This document shows positions 45,613 through 58,889 of a DNA stretch of 64,000 nucleotides, piece by piece. The DNA is from Physella acuta (Eukaryota; Mollusca; Gastropoda; Physidae). Numbering within the stretch: the stretch's first letter is position 1; each line of letters starts with the position of its first letter. Position numbers and translations under genes: made by a program. A model generated the notes under the pieces. That model searched no databases and was not told the DNA's origin. It saw nothing but the letters and a program-made list of their open reading frames with translations. The DNA lies in the NCBI RefSeq assembly GCF_028476545.1, contig NW_026731889.1, positions 124,001 through 188,000 of the forward strand. The letters are read 5' to 3'.

Positions 45613-46057
45613 AATGTTAAATTATTTATGCATTTTTTAACACACATATAAGAAATATATATAGGACTTGTTATTAACAAGATTGTTTTTTATTTTAAGC
45701 TTTCAAGCAGATCCAAAAAAACCAATTGGAGGTCACATATTAGCACATGCTTCAACAGTTCGGTTAATGTTGAGGAAAGGTCGAGGGGAAAACAGGATTG
45801 CCAAAATCTATGATAGGTAAATTATGCATGTTATAATAGTGATGCTTTTTATATTTATAACATAATAGTTTATTGCTTACCAGTGTACTGGTTTGTACAA
45901 TCTTAAGTCTTCCTAGCAAATGCAGTGACTATATAACACAGCAATCATAGACATGAATGACCCTAAACTTTTAATATTTTCTTACAGCCCTGATCTTGCA
46001 GAAAATGAAGCCAGCTTTGCAATCAGTGGTGGTGGTATAATCGATTCTAAAGATTGA
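40992..46057 (+). CDS. DMC1: Meiotic recombination protein DMC1 (RecA/Rad51 family)
   Basis: Thirteen coding exons join in phase: 40992-41045, 41329-41373, 41706-41756, 41987-42085, 42408-42490, 42946-43040, 43290-43362, 43484-43575, 43841-43914, 44394-44508, 45318-45378, 45700-45816, 45988-46057. They give 342 residues; human DMC1 is 340. DMC1 forms the strand-exchange filament in meiosis. The N-terminal HhH region ([19 protein letters not shown]), Walker A GEFRTGKT (128-135), ENTFRPDRL, Walker B IVDSIMAL (about 223) and [10 protein letters not shown] are intact. These features separate it from RAD51. The first intron starts with GC rather than GT. The ATG follows directly on a splice acceptor, so a non-coding 5' exon is expected. 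Intron 10 carries a SINE. A poly(A) signal AATAAA lies near 46374. Confidence 0.97.
44867..45124 (+). repeat. tRNA-derived SINE (family 1), in DMC1 intron 10
   Basis: This is the full-length form: head GTGGTCTAGCTGTAGAGAGC, B box GAGTTCGAATCC, body GTGCTGACCACACTATCTC, and tail GAAAGGGAAACTTTACTTTA. It is co-oriented with DMC1. Confidence 0.88.
45560..45607. repeat. (TA)n microsatellite in DMC1 intron 11
   Basis: A short TG run is followed by about 20 TA units. Confidence 0.9.
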
Positions 46058-47904
46058 GAAACACCAATTCCATTTTTGTCAAACCTATTGTGTTTCTGTC
46101 ATGGCTGTTATTTAAAATTTGTGTATATACATATTTAAATATATATTTTAAAAATGTTAAATTATTTAAATTTAAGCATTTTTTTACACATCTAAGAAAT
46201 GTATATTTGTGTATAAACAGAAGCAATTAGTTTTCCAGTTTGGCATGTTTTAATTGTTACTAAGTGTTTAATGTAAAATTAAAACAAACTAGGAATTAGC
46301 CTGAAGTTGGTTGTATCTAGGTATTAAAGTTTACAATCTGACACAAAATAAGTGAATGTGTGGTTTATTGCTTTAATAAAATGTAATACAGCTGCATTCA
46401 ACTGGTAGCACCAAGAAATGATTACAACAGTTAAAAATTACAGTTGATAAAGTGGTAGAGCTATGAGAAATCAAGTTCTAAAATTGTAAAAAGGTTTAGG
46501 TTTAGGTTAAAAACTTGAACAAAAAACCATTTCATTTAACAATCATAGCTATAGCATGCCACTTGCTCAAACTGCTGCCTTAAATAAATAAAAATATTTA
46601 ACTTTATCACTACTGAGGTGCAAACAAGGGAAAATGTTAGCACTAGGCAACCTACATTGTAACATTTAGGCAAGAACTAGCTGTGGAAGGATTATTGTGA
46701 CATTCAAGCAAGATATTTCTGATTGCACAATTAATTTCTCTACTCAGAGAACTATTTAAATAAGGTTCACAATCCTTGTTCTGTTTTTTTATTTGGGTAT
46801 AGGGGAAAAAACCAAAGCTGATTTTAAAAAAAAAAAGTGAAATCCAAGGGCAGATAGATTGCATAATATTGATTAATACTAACCCTGCATTATTAGGGGG
46901 AAAATGGTGATTACATCATAATCAAGGCACAATTTTCAATTGCTGCCTTATGTTTCCTATTTTAACACTATCAATTTTATCCAGTTTGTTTTCTGTTCCT
47001 AATTTATTTAACATTTCATGAAGTTATCTCTCCTTGGAAAGATGTCTAAAATTTAGAGGTAGGTAAGGCAGTGTTTCTGCTGGAACACAACAGAAGAGTA
47101 AATAAAAAGACTATTGGTAAATACAATAAAATGTTTAAAATGACAAGCAGATTGATAAATACTTGATTAATGTAAATAAATAAACTTAAATGAATAGCTA
47201 TTACACCATTTGATTACAATGCATGTAATAATGTAAAAGCAAAACTTGATAATATATAAAAGCATATTACCTTAAGTTGTTTGACATATTCTAGTTTTGT
47301 ACATGTCTAACATTTGATTATATGCAAATAGGTAACCACAAAATGTAACACTAATAATATAAAAAGTGAACGTTTTAATATAAATAAATACGGATACATC
47401 TGTATCAAACATGAATAGTGTAATATTGTTCCTTGTATATTTAGTCTTGCACCTGGCAGTGCCTGAAGAGGTGGGATGATTAAATATCAGGGGATCATTT
47501 TGCTGGTGTGAAGACAGACTGATACACAGGTGAGATAACCTGATTGAGTTACCCCCTGACCTAGTTAGGGAAGTAGAGCAGCTCCACAGGTGAGGCGACC
47601 TGAAAACAGGTTACCTGGAACCCAGATAGTGAGGAAATCAACAGAGATACCCTGTCAAGAATATACATGCACAGATTCACTCTGTGCACTTTTTACCAAA
47701 TATGAGGTCAAACTATTAGAGACAATTGAGTCATTGACTGAAATGTTTTAAGCAAGCTACACAAAAAAAACCAACTTGTATTAATGTCAATTAAACAGCA
47801 TAGAGACTCAATGCAGATATAGTAGGGTAATAAATGTAAGTATTCACAACCTCTCAATTAATTTAACAGGGAAAGTTAACAGCTTTTTTTTCTCAAGTTC
47901 CAGC
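46058..47904. other. convergent 3' regions of DMC1 and the SUN gene
   Basis: DMC1 (+) and the SUN gene (-) converge here. TTTATT and AATAAA lie within 20 bp of each other at about 46365-46380 and could serve as poly(A) signals for both strands. 47440-47650 is less AT-rich and is probably SUN 3' UTR. No coding signal was found. Confidence 0.45.
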
Positions 47905-50900
47905 TCAGGGTATTCCATGCACTCTAAATCTATACAAGCAAGTGTACTCCTTGTTGCCATGGTTATTGCGGATTCTGAGCTCTATATGTTGATATACTCC
48001 AGGATTGAGATTCTGAAATAAAGGATTTTGTATGACATATTAATAAGTAATTTCCCATTTTTAAGAAAAATATTAAGAAAAAACAAACCACAGTAGAAAC
48101 AAAAATTTTTGTCATTACCTGAATAGGAAATAACTGGATAGGATTCCCTGAGTCTTCGTAAGTGTAATTTCCCAAATTTACACCTTGTACATCACTCTCT
48201 GAATTTAGGCCCTACAAAAGCAATGCAAACAAAATAGAATTTAAAAAAAAAAAAAAAATCATTACACTAAATTCATATTAAAAATAAAATTAAACGGTTC
48301 CTTTCTTTTAGCAGGTTATAAACATAAATTAAACAAAATTGCAATAAAAGCTAGTTTATTATTTTATAAAATGAACACTAACAAAAACTGTGAACTCCTT
48401 AGGCGCACTGCTGATGTCTCCCTTAGGTGCCAAGGTGCGAGGTATATGCTCCATAGTAAAGGCTGTTGGTTGGATAGGGTGGGACAACTGCAGGACCAAG
48501 TAGCCAGAATTTCCCTTAAAAGCCCAGCACTCGCCAGGATGAACATTAGGCTAAAAAAACAAAATTGGTTAAAAAAACAATGTGTAATTGATTAAAAAAC
48601 AAAAAACAAAGCTACTATTTCATGCATACAATTAAGAGTGTGTGACACTTGCATGTATTACATACACAGTAAGAAATTTTAGAATATACAACATAAATAT
48701 TACTAATGATCTTAATAATTCCAGACCTCTATAATTTATACAGGAAAGGTGTGAGATTTCTCACTTTGAGCTTAAGGCTAATTTACTTTTAAAATATATG
48801 AAACCAAGTCTGACTACAAAATAATATATTTCAACATAAATAAATTAAAATGCTTTGCACTCAACCAACCTGAATAACAGTGCGAGGTGAATTAGAAGTG
48901 TACCAAAGCGGTATTCCAAAAATGCTGACTAGAGCTGTCTGTTTATAAAATGTTTCTGAACACCTGACACTCAAAACACTACCACCTAAACATTTGGATT
49001 AGAAATTGTGTGAGTTAGGTCAATAGGCTTAGAAAGCTGTTTCTAAATGGTTGATGTCAGAAAGCATATTTTTCAACCAAAATTGAAAATTTTAATTTTA
49101 TACATTTGAGAAATAAGTACAAAATGACTTTTTGTTTTATTAAGGCTATAAATGTTCAAACAAATAATTACTAGTAATGTAATAGTAATTTAGCTAGAAC
49201 TACTTTTAGTTTGGATTAGTAGAGTCAGGGTGTTGTGGTTATAGGGGATGTTATATTATTTAATATAAATAAACCACATTTACCGCTTTCGTGTATTTTA
49301 TCATAGACAACAATAGTTGTGACTTTCATTATTTAACTTTCCCTGGCCACTCTGGATGACTTCAAGGTTGTTTTTTTTAATATTCGAATTGATAAGAAAA
49401 TTCTTAACGGCTTTTCAACAACTTATATTCAATACAAAAATATGAAAATGAGTGTAATTTAATTTTTAAAATTATAACTATAATTTTATCGCCATATTTT
49501 TTTAAAGATTTAAAAAAAAATGTTTAGTATGATTACATAGACTTTTCACACCTATTCAACTAATATAAAGGACTTAAGCAAAGTATATTATTAAATTATA
49601 TGCAACAAAACATTACCAGCAGATTCTAAAGCAAAGTCCGGCATTCCAACACGATCAGCACTAAATTTCATGAGAGCATCATCAATTATAGATTTGATTT
49701 TCTGTTACAAAAACAGGAGGTAAAGATTAATGTAAATTCAAAGAAAACTTCTGGACCATCTGACATATTGTAAGATGTCAACAAAACAAAGTAACAAACC
49801 ATTTCATCCACTTCAACAGGAATTCCATTGCTAGAAGCAACATCTCTGTCTGCCAAGAGTACTTTCAATTGCTCCAATATCTGTTGAGTAACTTGTTCCA
49901 TCTCCGCTCTCTCAACAAAGTCTGTTCTATTTATCATTGCAAGTAAACTGGCTAACTGGTTCTCATGTGCACCAAGCTGTTTAGAAAATTTTTAAACCAA
50001 ATGATTTAGTTTTTTATAGCAAGTTTATAAAATATGAATACATTTTTTTTTAAATTTAAAAAGCTAAAGACAACGGCTTACGAAAAGAATTATGCTAATG
50101 GCTCATTAGACCTAAGGTACTAAAGACTGTGAGAGATACAAAATATGAGCAACAGATATCTTTTCACAGAATTCCAAAATTACTAATAACACAGAATTGA
50201 AAATTGCATTATTAGAAAACTAATTTTGTTTTACTGACTAGAGCAGTACCTGAGATAAGATGGAAATAACCTCAGCATGTATGAGTGAACTGTTCTTACA
50301 GCAGCTACTCAACATGGCAGTCAGCGCAGCATTTTTGGAGGACAGGCTTTTCACCTCCTCTGCCAGATCCTGCAGTTTCAGTCGCAGGGCTTCATGTGAT
50401 GACAGCCAACCAGCTTCCTGTTTCTTAAAGTCCATGCCAGAGCTGTAGGAAGAAGAGAGTCTTAGATCTCAATAGAGAAACTAATCAGGGCTGTGAGAAA
50501 TGTAGATCAAAATCTTATGACTTAATAGAAACAATAATCAGCGCCATACAAAATATAGAACATATAGCCTTAGATTTTAATACAGAAACTAATCAGAGTT
50601 AATATGGAGTTGTGGAGAATACAAAGTCTTAGATCTCATGAAACATACAAAATCTTAGATCTTGATAGAGGAAGTAACACAATTTGATAATCTGCTTAAA
50701 ATTCATAGATTGATCTAGACAGACACTAGCATAAGTTAAAATCAAGGTTCCATATATATGATAGTCCTTTTAGGAATATAAACAAAATGTAGCAAAGGTT
50801 ACTTACCTCTCTAGAGTAGCTAAAAGTTGGTCCAACTGATCCTTTAGAGCCTAGGATGATATAAATCTTTGTTATTTTGTAATCTTTGAAATTCCATAAC

Positions 50901-53900
50901 AATTTAAAATCAATAGTTCGAGGAGTTTTACTTTTTTCATAATTTCGATGGATGAAAATAAATCACCAATAATTTTGTAATTAAGTAAGTAAATCATCCC
51001 TCTGTCTGACTTGGTGATCCACAATGCAAAATTTTAAGCAATATGTGTATGGTGGGATTATGTGGTCAGCACTATGCTTGGCCATCTTTACTTTTCTAAA
51101 TTCAATTTAGGTACCCATCAGTGCTTAAAAATTAAATCCCCTTTTCGAACCTGACGGTCCATGGGTATGTGAAGTAAAGTTCACCTGCAAGGGGAAAACA
51201 CCAAGACTCTTAGTTTAGCAATCATGTACTCAATATCTTGACCACATTTTCTATTGATCTAAAACTGAAATAGTATTTAGAAAAGAATAAAATTAACATA
51301 GGAAGTATCAGAAAGTATAGGTTAGTTTATAACAAAAGTAAATAAACATAAGTATGTTGCTATATTGTTTAATTTGAGTAGATAGTTTCCACAGCCATGG
51401 CTTTTACTCATTTGTTTATTTTTTTAAAAATGTTACCAAGTTTTCATCTATCATAAATGTGAACGCAGCTTAATGAAGAGGAGAATGAATCAGAAAAATA
51501 TTTTCAATTACAATTTATATGTTGTTTCTTAATCTTGTTGCTTCTTTGGTGAGATTAATTAAAAGAGAACTAAATTCATTTATATACAGTCTTATTATAG
51601 AGTTGTAGGCTATCTAACAGTTAATAACAGTTAAAAATGAACATGTAATAACAAACCTGCTGAGACTTGTCAGATGAGCTGAACTTATCATCCAAATTGC
51701 TGAATTTCACATCTAATGATTTAGTATCTCCCTCAACCAGCAACTGCTCAAACAACAAAAATAACATAAAAAGCTAAAGTAACTCCTTCAACATTTTCTA
51801 AAAATCATTACTAAAATTATAACCGCCACAAAAACTCAAGTATGTTTAAAAAACACAATTAGGATCACAGACCTTAAGAGATTTGATTCTGTCTTCCAAC
51901 TCGGCCATAAAGGCTTTCCGTTGATTGGCCAGCAAAGTCTGGACTAAAACTTCAACTTGTTCTTGTGTCATCCCTACTGGTCTGTCATCTTTTTGTTTTG
52001 CAGCCATTTGGACAAACATCTGTTGCATGTACTGGGTAATAAAAGTCATATTGACCTGCTCAGATGAGGTCGTGGCTGGAATTACCACTGGTGGCTCCAC
52101 TGGCTGGATAAAACAATAACAGTAAACAGTTGCCATAATTATGCCATACTTAAAGGTGGTTATGGGATATAGAGCCATAAATTGAGTAATTGAAAATACT
52201 TTTTGATAATGCATAAGAATCTGTTGTGTTCACCAATGAGTTATAGTTATTAGCAAATCATCCATATCATATACTTGTCTAAAAGAAAATTGAAAATTTA
52301 ATCCCTTAGCTAGATAATGCATGTAACTGAATTCAAACCACATTATGTGATAAGTAAACTCACCTGATATGACTGACCAGGTGAGATTGCTGAGAGATGA
52401 GACCAGAAAATTGGCATAAGATCAGATCTACCACCTTCATACAGCACATGAGAATAGTAGCCTGTGGGTACATGGAATCAAGTCCATTCAAATGTTATCA
52501 ACTGTAAAAGTAAGTAAAGTTTCCCTTTCTAACCTGACGGTCTATGGGGCAAGTGTTACTTGTTCACTTGTTTCTGTGACCTCGGCATATGAAGAGATAG
52601 TGTGGTCAGCACTATGCCCAGCTGCCTTTATTTTCCCTAACGTGAGTTAGGTACCCATCAGAGTTGGGTGGACTCAGGGATGGTCTACTGACTTCAACCT
52701 GGATTCGAACTCGAGACTTACGGGTTAGCAGTCCAGCTCTCTACTGCTAGACCACTCCGTCCCAGGTTATCAACTGTAGTTCAAACTAAAAATTTGAAAT
52801 TAGCATTCATCCTTGTTTATTATGACTTACCTCCAAGTAATAAAAATGGTAACAGTAATAACAGGGGACAGCAGCAGAAACACCAATTTCTCCTGTGGAC
52901 CAAAAACATAATGTTTGAATTAAGTAATAAAACTAAACATCATTAATTAGTAAATTATGTCAAAACCATTTTTACCCTACTGTATAGACAAGCTAAGGGA
53001 AAACACTTTTATAAAAATCGATGACTATTTTTTCTAAAAATTATTTACTAGAAATAAACCACAATTTAAAAATTAAACAGAATGTGACAAGGAAATAAGA
53101 TATTTTATGGTGGATACAATTAATGAACAAAACTAAGTAAATTTAATTCTTAGAATTCATTTGTATTGTAACTGTAGTTCATTACTTATTTGAGAAGAAC
53201 TCAAAACAAAACTGAAAGCAATAAGATGTTACATCAACAAGTGTATGTGATCAAAATTATTGGATATCTCTGAGTACTAAAAAACTAATTATAAGACATA
53301 CTGACCTCCTTTTGGCTTCAATATCCCACACAATCAGGGTGGCTGCATGATGGACAACCCAAGTTAAAAGGTCTGTAATTTTGGTTACTGTCCATCTGCC
53401 TGCGCCGACTAATACAGAAGAGCTCTTGCTGATGGTTTTAGCACCAGTGGAGCCTGCTGTTGTTACAGTTGTGGTAACAGCGCTTGAAATGAGTGAGTAA
53501 AACCAAGTGAGTAGCCACCATGATCTTCTGTTGTTCAAAGTGTTGGTCAGTGTGGTTGTCGTCTGCTGCACATGTGACCCCTGGGATCTTTTATTCATGT
53601 GTGTGTCTGTAAAATCCACATCTGAAATTGAGGATTCAGAGAATAAGTGACCAATTACAAAAGAAAAATTGTTTAACTAAAAGAAAGTTTAAATCAAGAA
53701 ACAGGGATTAGTTTGTCGTATTAGATGAAGTAAAGGTAATCCTTACTTTAAAATTTATACTAAATTTCTATACAAAATGTAAACCAATCTGAATATCGTC
53801 CATTGACAAAGAAACCATACATATTGTATACTGCAAACAAGTGTATATTTTATATAAAAGTATACAGGAAAAAAAACTACACATTTGCACAGGAGTTTAC

Positions 53901-56396
53901 AAGTAGTTTTATACAAATTTATAGACATCCCATGTCCACAAGAAATGAACTCAAACAGGGGTGGACTGGGTAGAATCCTGATGATCCATGAAGAATGGTG
54001 CAGTAATATTAGAAAATTTAAGCCATATATGGCTGCTTCTATTATTTTCTAGGGCCACTTAAATACTCAAGTCCACCCTTAACATAGGTATAGAGACATA
54101 TAAGAATACATACAGAACACATATAGACATGATAAATCCACCAATACTCTACATAAGTCCATAGACTTGATAAATCACTTTAAAATATCATGCTAATATT
54201 TACCTGAGAAATCTTCATCTGAGTCCAAACCTGAAAGACACATAATTAGATAACAAGTGCAGAGATTCAAATAAAAAATAAAGATAGAAATTCTAGGTGA
54301 AGACAAGATCCAGATTAGAAAAAATTGTAGATAAAAAATTGGCTAACAGGACCTTAGTACAAAGAAATACAAATACAAAGTAGCTTTTATATCAAATAAA
54401 ATAGGTAAATATTGGATGAGTTGCTTATCAGGCTTATCTGTATGAAGATAATTATATCTTTACTATTAAGTTAATCTTTTCAAGTAGCCAAATCCCTCCA
54501 CCAATATTTTTTTGTTTTACAACTCAAATGGATGAATTCTAGAAGATAATGCTGTTTGATGTAACCTTTTCAAACATTGTGTTGTACTGGTGTTGACAAG
54601 TAAGATGTTGTTTTTTAGCTAAACAAGACCAATGTTTAAAAAAAAAAATTTGTATGAAAGAAGTAATAGATAGTTTAACAACACTCTCCTAGATCAAGTT
54701 TTATGCAGAGCAATTCAGGTTAATCACATTTAAAAAAAAAATTTTTTACAGTGAGTTTAAAACTTAATTCAGCTGTATTTTAAAACCCGATTTGGTGGTA
54801 ATAACTAAAACCTAAAAAAAACCCAAAATTCTAAGGCAAAAAAAAATAAAGAGCTGGACAGTGCTTTAATTTACTTTCATGGAAGGCACTGGCAAACCCG
54901 TCTACAAAAAATTGCTAATGAGGTTGTCTCCCACAAATTCAAATTTTTTAGATACACATGATAAAAATTAGTTCTTTATTGTGCTGGCATGTAAGACGAA
55001 ATTCCATATGATTACAATATTATGAGGGGGGTAAAAAGGTTATTATAAGAGTCCACTAATTCAGTAAAAAGTAAACTACAGCAAAAAATACAAGGATATA
55101 ATCATCTGTACCACTTACCAAAGAAATGCTTTAATTTATACTGCTGCTTCTGTTTCTTTTCAGTCTGCAGCTCATCTGCTCTAAGTTTGGACTCGTAATT
55201 TTTATCCACTTTTGAGGTTCTCTTGGAAGTAGATGGTGCATCAAGTGAACTGATTTTATCCCAGTCATGCATGACCTCTGACCTTCTATTTGTATCATGT
55301 TCTCCTTTTTTGGCTGCATCCTCATTTAGAATTTCTTCATACGTGGTTGTGGTGGTGGTAGTAACAGTGGTTACAGTTTTGTTGGTGTTTTGATTCTCAA
55401 AGTCCTCTAGCTCAATTTGAGAAGATCTGCCTTTTCTTTGGTGAGCAGAGCGGATGAAATTACTATCTGCTTTAGAAGTGGATGCCACCTCAGATGCTAG
55501 CCTGCCTTCAGAATGTTTCATTTGGTGAGTAGAACGGAGCATGTTACTGGCTCCACCAGAAGTGGATGGTGTCTCAGATGCTAGTCTGCCTTCTAAGCGT
55601 TTCACACCTTTAATGTGACTCCCAGAGCGCAGGAGCATGCCGTCATAGTAGTGATCATTAGCTGATAGAAAACAAAAGGATTTATTTCTTTTTTTAATAA
55701 TGATTAGGGATTCAAAATAAATTTTTATACATAATAAGGTATATATTAAATAGCAAAAACAAGCCTTACAGTAATATAGACAGTGTTAATGGTAAATCTA
55801 GTTTTGATTTTTATGAAATATATTCTGCAATTACAATTTATATTGCTGATTAAGGTTTTTAAATAAATGAAATTAATTCAACAATAGAGTTTAAGATAAA
55901 GTGTAAGATAAGTTTAAGGTGTGTGAAAAAGTAATGAACATCTTGTACTTGATATTTGATGACCAGCATGTGGTGTCATAGGCGTTGAGGTAAAAATCAA
56001 ATGTTTATTTTTGGATCGTCTGTTTTGTTGCATGTTTTGTTGCACCGGTTGCTCCAGGAATACCTGTGATAAAGTTCAAGAGATTTTTTTTTGACTGAAC
56101 CATCAGCTGTATAACATGAGTAGTTCAAAGTCTCTGCACACCTCATTTCTACACTAGTAGATAAAGATTTTAAAAATTTTAATTATTTAAAATATTATAA
56201 TGAAAGATGTACATTGAGAAACAAAGCAATTACCTCTGTATGTGTTTTGCTACTCTCTGACACAAAAAACTGACTTGACGAGTCTGAATCATCATCTTCA
56301 CTTAAGAACGACGTGTTCATAGCTCGAATCTTGCGCCGTGACATGTTTGGACTGATGTATTTGGTTTTGCTTAGGTATTTTGGGCTGTATGTGGCT
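47905..56396 (-). CDS. SUN2: SUN domain-containing protein (SUN1/SUN2 type)
   Basis: Exons join in phase: 56396-56234, 56094-56064 (tentative), 55661-55119, 54230-54204, 53621-53306, 52892-52831, 52461-52364, 52103-51873, 51743-51657, 50850-50807, 50442-50250, 49976-49800, 49701-49617, 48985-48870, 48550-48383, 48211-48119, 48012-47905. SUN proteins span the inner nuclear membrane and bind KASH proteins in the LINC complex. MSRRKIRA near the N terminus and KHFFGLDSDEDFSD parallel human SUN1. The membrane segment is PLLLLLPFLLLGGYYS. Heptad-rich exons then form the coiled coil. The C-terminal SUN domain is complete (GGSVLSVRCSETF, FGIPLWYTSNSPRTVIQ, CWAFKGNSGYLVLQLSHPI, HIPRTLAPKGDISSAPKEF, EYTCLYRFRVHG). 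The symbol follows synteny; SUN1 and SUN2 arose by vertebrate duplication. ATG 56344 is a possible start, but the frame is open upstream. Confidence 0.9.
51036..51195 (-). repeat. rearranged SINE family-1 fragment in a SUN intron
   Basis: Body (GTGGTCAGCACTATGCTTGG on the plus strand) and tail (GAACCTGACGGTCCATGG, then GTGAAGTAAAGTTCAC) pieces are present. They are in an order that differs from intact copies. Confidence 0.6.
52507..52765 (-). repeat. tRNA-derived SINE (family 1) with 13-bp target duplication
   Basis: This full-length minus-strand copy is flanked by GTTATCAACTGTA at 52494-52506 and 52766-52778. It defines the SINE ends: a GGGACGGAGTGGTCTAGCAG start and an AAACTTTACTTACTTTT tail. 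It lies in the SUN gene intron just upstream of the exon at 52461-52364 and is co-oriented with the gene. Confidence 0.92.
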
Positions 56397-56560
56397 CTAA
56401 ATAAATTTTGTTTAAAATTTATTTTAAAAAAATAAATAAGACAATGACTTTTAATTCTAAATTCACTCAACCAAATATTAAATTTAATCTATTTTGATAT
56501 ATAATATTATGATTTATACATAATGTACTATCATTTCAAAGAAAAGATAAATGGACTTAC

Positions 56561-56579
56561 GTTCTCACATAAGTATAGT
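56561..56579 (-). other. possible 19-nt alternative or 5' UTR exon of the SUN gene
   Basis: A short minus-strand interval lies between an acceptor (CAAAAACAG) and a strong donor (GTAAGT). Read in phase with the next exon it would encode YTYVRT. However, its length does not fit between the reading frame at 58890 and exon 56396, so it is alternative, non-coding or spurious. Confidence 0.35.
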
Positions 56580-58889
56580 CTGTTTTTGGTAATCTAATGG
56601 ACGAAAGTAAAACATGTTCAGGTAATTAGACAGGCATTGCTAAACTCACAAATAGTAAAAGTATATAAAAATGCTTGCACAACTTTTATCAAACATCTGT
56701 CAAGGGTAAAAACTTAAATATTAGCACCAATTCCATCACATTATTTAATAAGGAAGGAATAGCACCTGAGTTATTTCTGTTTACATTAGAGTTTAAGAGG
56801 ACAATAAAATTACACTTTTATGATGTCATTCAAGATTTATGCCAATCAGTATAGTAATATGTAAGTGTGCTATCTAGTAATTTAATGCCTAGCATCAATT
56901 CTTTGATTTTTCTTCAAATTGTGTTATGAAAACTTGTATATAATCTGGTTTAGCTAGCTTTCAAAAACTGTAACTTTGTATGTTTTATTGGCAAAATTAG
57001 TGTGCTTATTCGTAAAGAATTGAATATAACAATTACTTTTAGACATTAAAAAATATTATCATTATGTGAAAACAGAAAATATTTTACTAAAAAACGTGTT
57101 AAGAGAATTAACAGAACTGGCATTGAAATGTGTTAGGCAGTTTCAGTAAAATTAAATTTGGTTTAATAATGATATATTTGAAAGATATACATCTTTCAAA
57201 AATATTTAGTTATGCTGTAATATACTAATAGATCAACATGCTGTTTTGTTTATACTACTATATTAATGAGATACAAATCTGAGAGACAATTGAAGTTGGA
57301 AATTTAATTTAAAACTGTCAACCACAAAAAGATTTCTTTAATTATTGATTATTATTATTTAATTATTATGTTTTAGTGTGCAGGCAACGTTTTAAACTGT
57401 TTACATTAATAGGCTTTAAATTTGAAGATATATTGCTGGTTTGAGTTTAGTATTTGTACATATTATCAAAGTTAATGTTTTAAAATAGTAGATTTTTAAA
57501 AAATATTTATAGAACAATCTTTCAACCCATCATAACCTTCCACCCAGACAGGATAAGATCAAGGAAGGATGAGCGTAGTGTTAACAACTTTTTCTGGAAA
57601 ATGTGACTGCCACAGAAACAAAATAAAAACTTTTAAAAGAAAACTGTGCAGGTGAATGGATTGATTATAATTAAACTTCTGGAGAAAACTTGCTAAAAAC
57701 TGCCATACAATATGAATTAATATACAGCCATCAATGGGATTGTAGTACAGGAAATTTATTAAGGGGAAATAAAATTTGAAGAAAAACAGTAGAGAGTTGA
57801 GAAAATATGGTCAGATATTCTAGCAGGATCAGGATTGTAATAAAGTGAAAAGAAGACAAATCTATTTTTATGTCATCATTTCACAATGCATTTGTGCCTC
57901 AAGACTTGAAGCTGATTACTACTTAAAATTTCTACTTCTTTTGACAAATATCAATTTGCATAACATAGTAATAGCGATTTGTATGTGTACACTCCCTAGA
58001 ATTTAGAATTTGACAGTTACATTAATATTAATTGAAATAGTTTTTAAGCTAAGAAAATCAATTTTAAAAAGCATATTAAAAAAAAGTTTTTAAAACATAA
58101 AATTTTTTTTTACATTAAATTGAGCAAGCCCCCAGCAAAGCTTTGTTAAAGAACATCATATCTGGGTTAAAAAACATACAGCAAATATATCATCAACTTT
58201 AGTATAATAAAAATAGTTTTCAATTGTTATACAAATATGTAAAAAAGTTAATATCTTTTGTTTCTAGTTAATTTAAAAAAATAATTTCACTTTTAATAAT
58301 TAGCACCAAGCAATGATAAATAGAACATGCTAAATGATAGTTACAGTTACATTGATAAACGATGCTGCTACATAAGCAATTCATAATGCAAATTGACAAA
58401 GAGAATATTTGTGTTTTTGTGTGTATATAATAATGTTATAATTTCAACATATTAATCAGCCCAAAATTCCAAATTTGCATTAAAATCTTCTTGTAATTCT
58501 GGAATGAAAGAAAAGTAAAAGCAATTCTATATGGTATTTCGTTCCTTCCATTTACCTGAATTTGCTTGAAATCTTGTTTTAATATCTAAATTAAACAAAA
58601 TTATTTTTAAGTGGATATTATGCGGACAACAAATTGGTTTTTTATTCAATTAATAATTATCTGTTTTGTGGTTGTTACAATTAGATTATAGAATTATAAT
58701 ATACATTTTTGCATGATAAAAGGCAAATATTTTTTTTAAATAACAGGGTTGCAGGTTATTTATTGTATAAACTCAGTTAATTTTTCTGGCTGTATACATT
58801 TCATAGAGCTAGCTCATCGACTCCTGATAATTACAACTACAAGGTTCTCATTGCTTAGATCCTTGTAATTAAGTGATGTAATTTTTAAC
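56580..58889. other. AT-rich region, intron or spacer between the SUN gene and the 58890 reading frame
   Basis: A 30-nt interval at 58556-58585 (minus) is bounded by TTTAG and GTAAAT. It could be a small exon but gives a stop in the frame of the upstream reading frame. An AATAAA on the minus strand near 58757 could end a separate short transcript. Confidence 0.35.
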
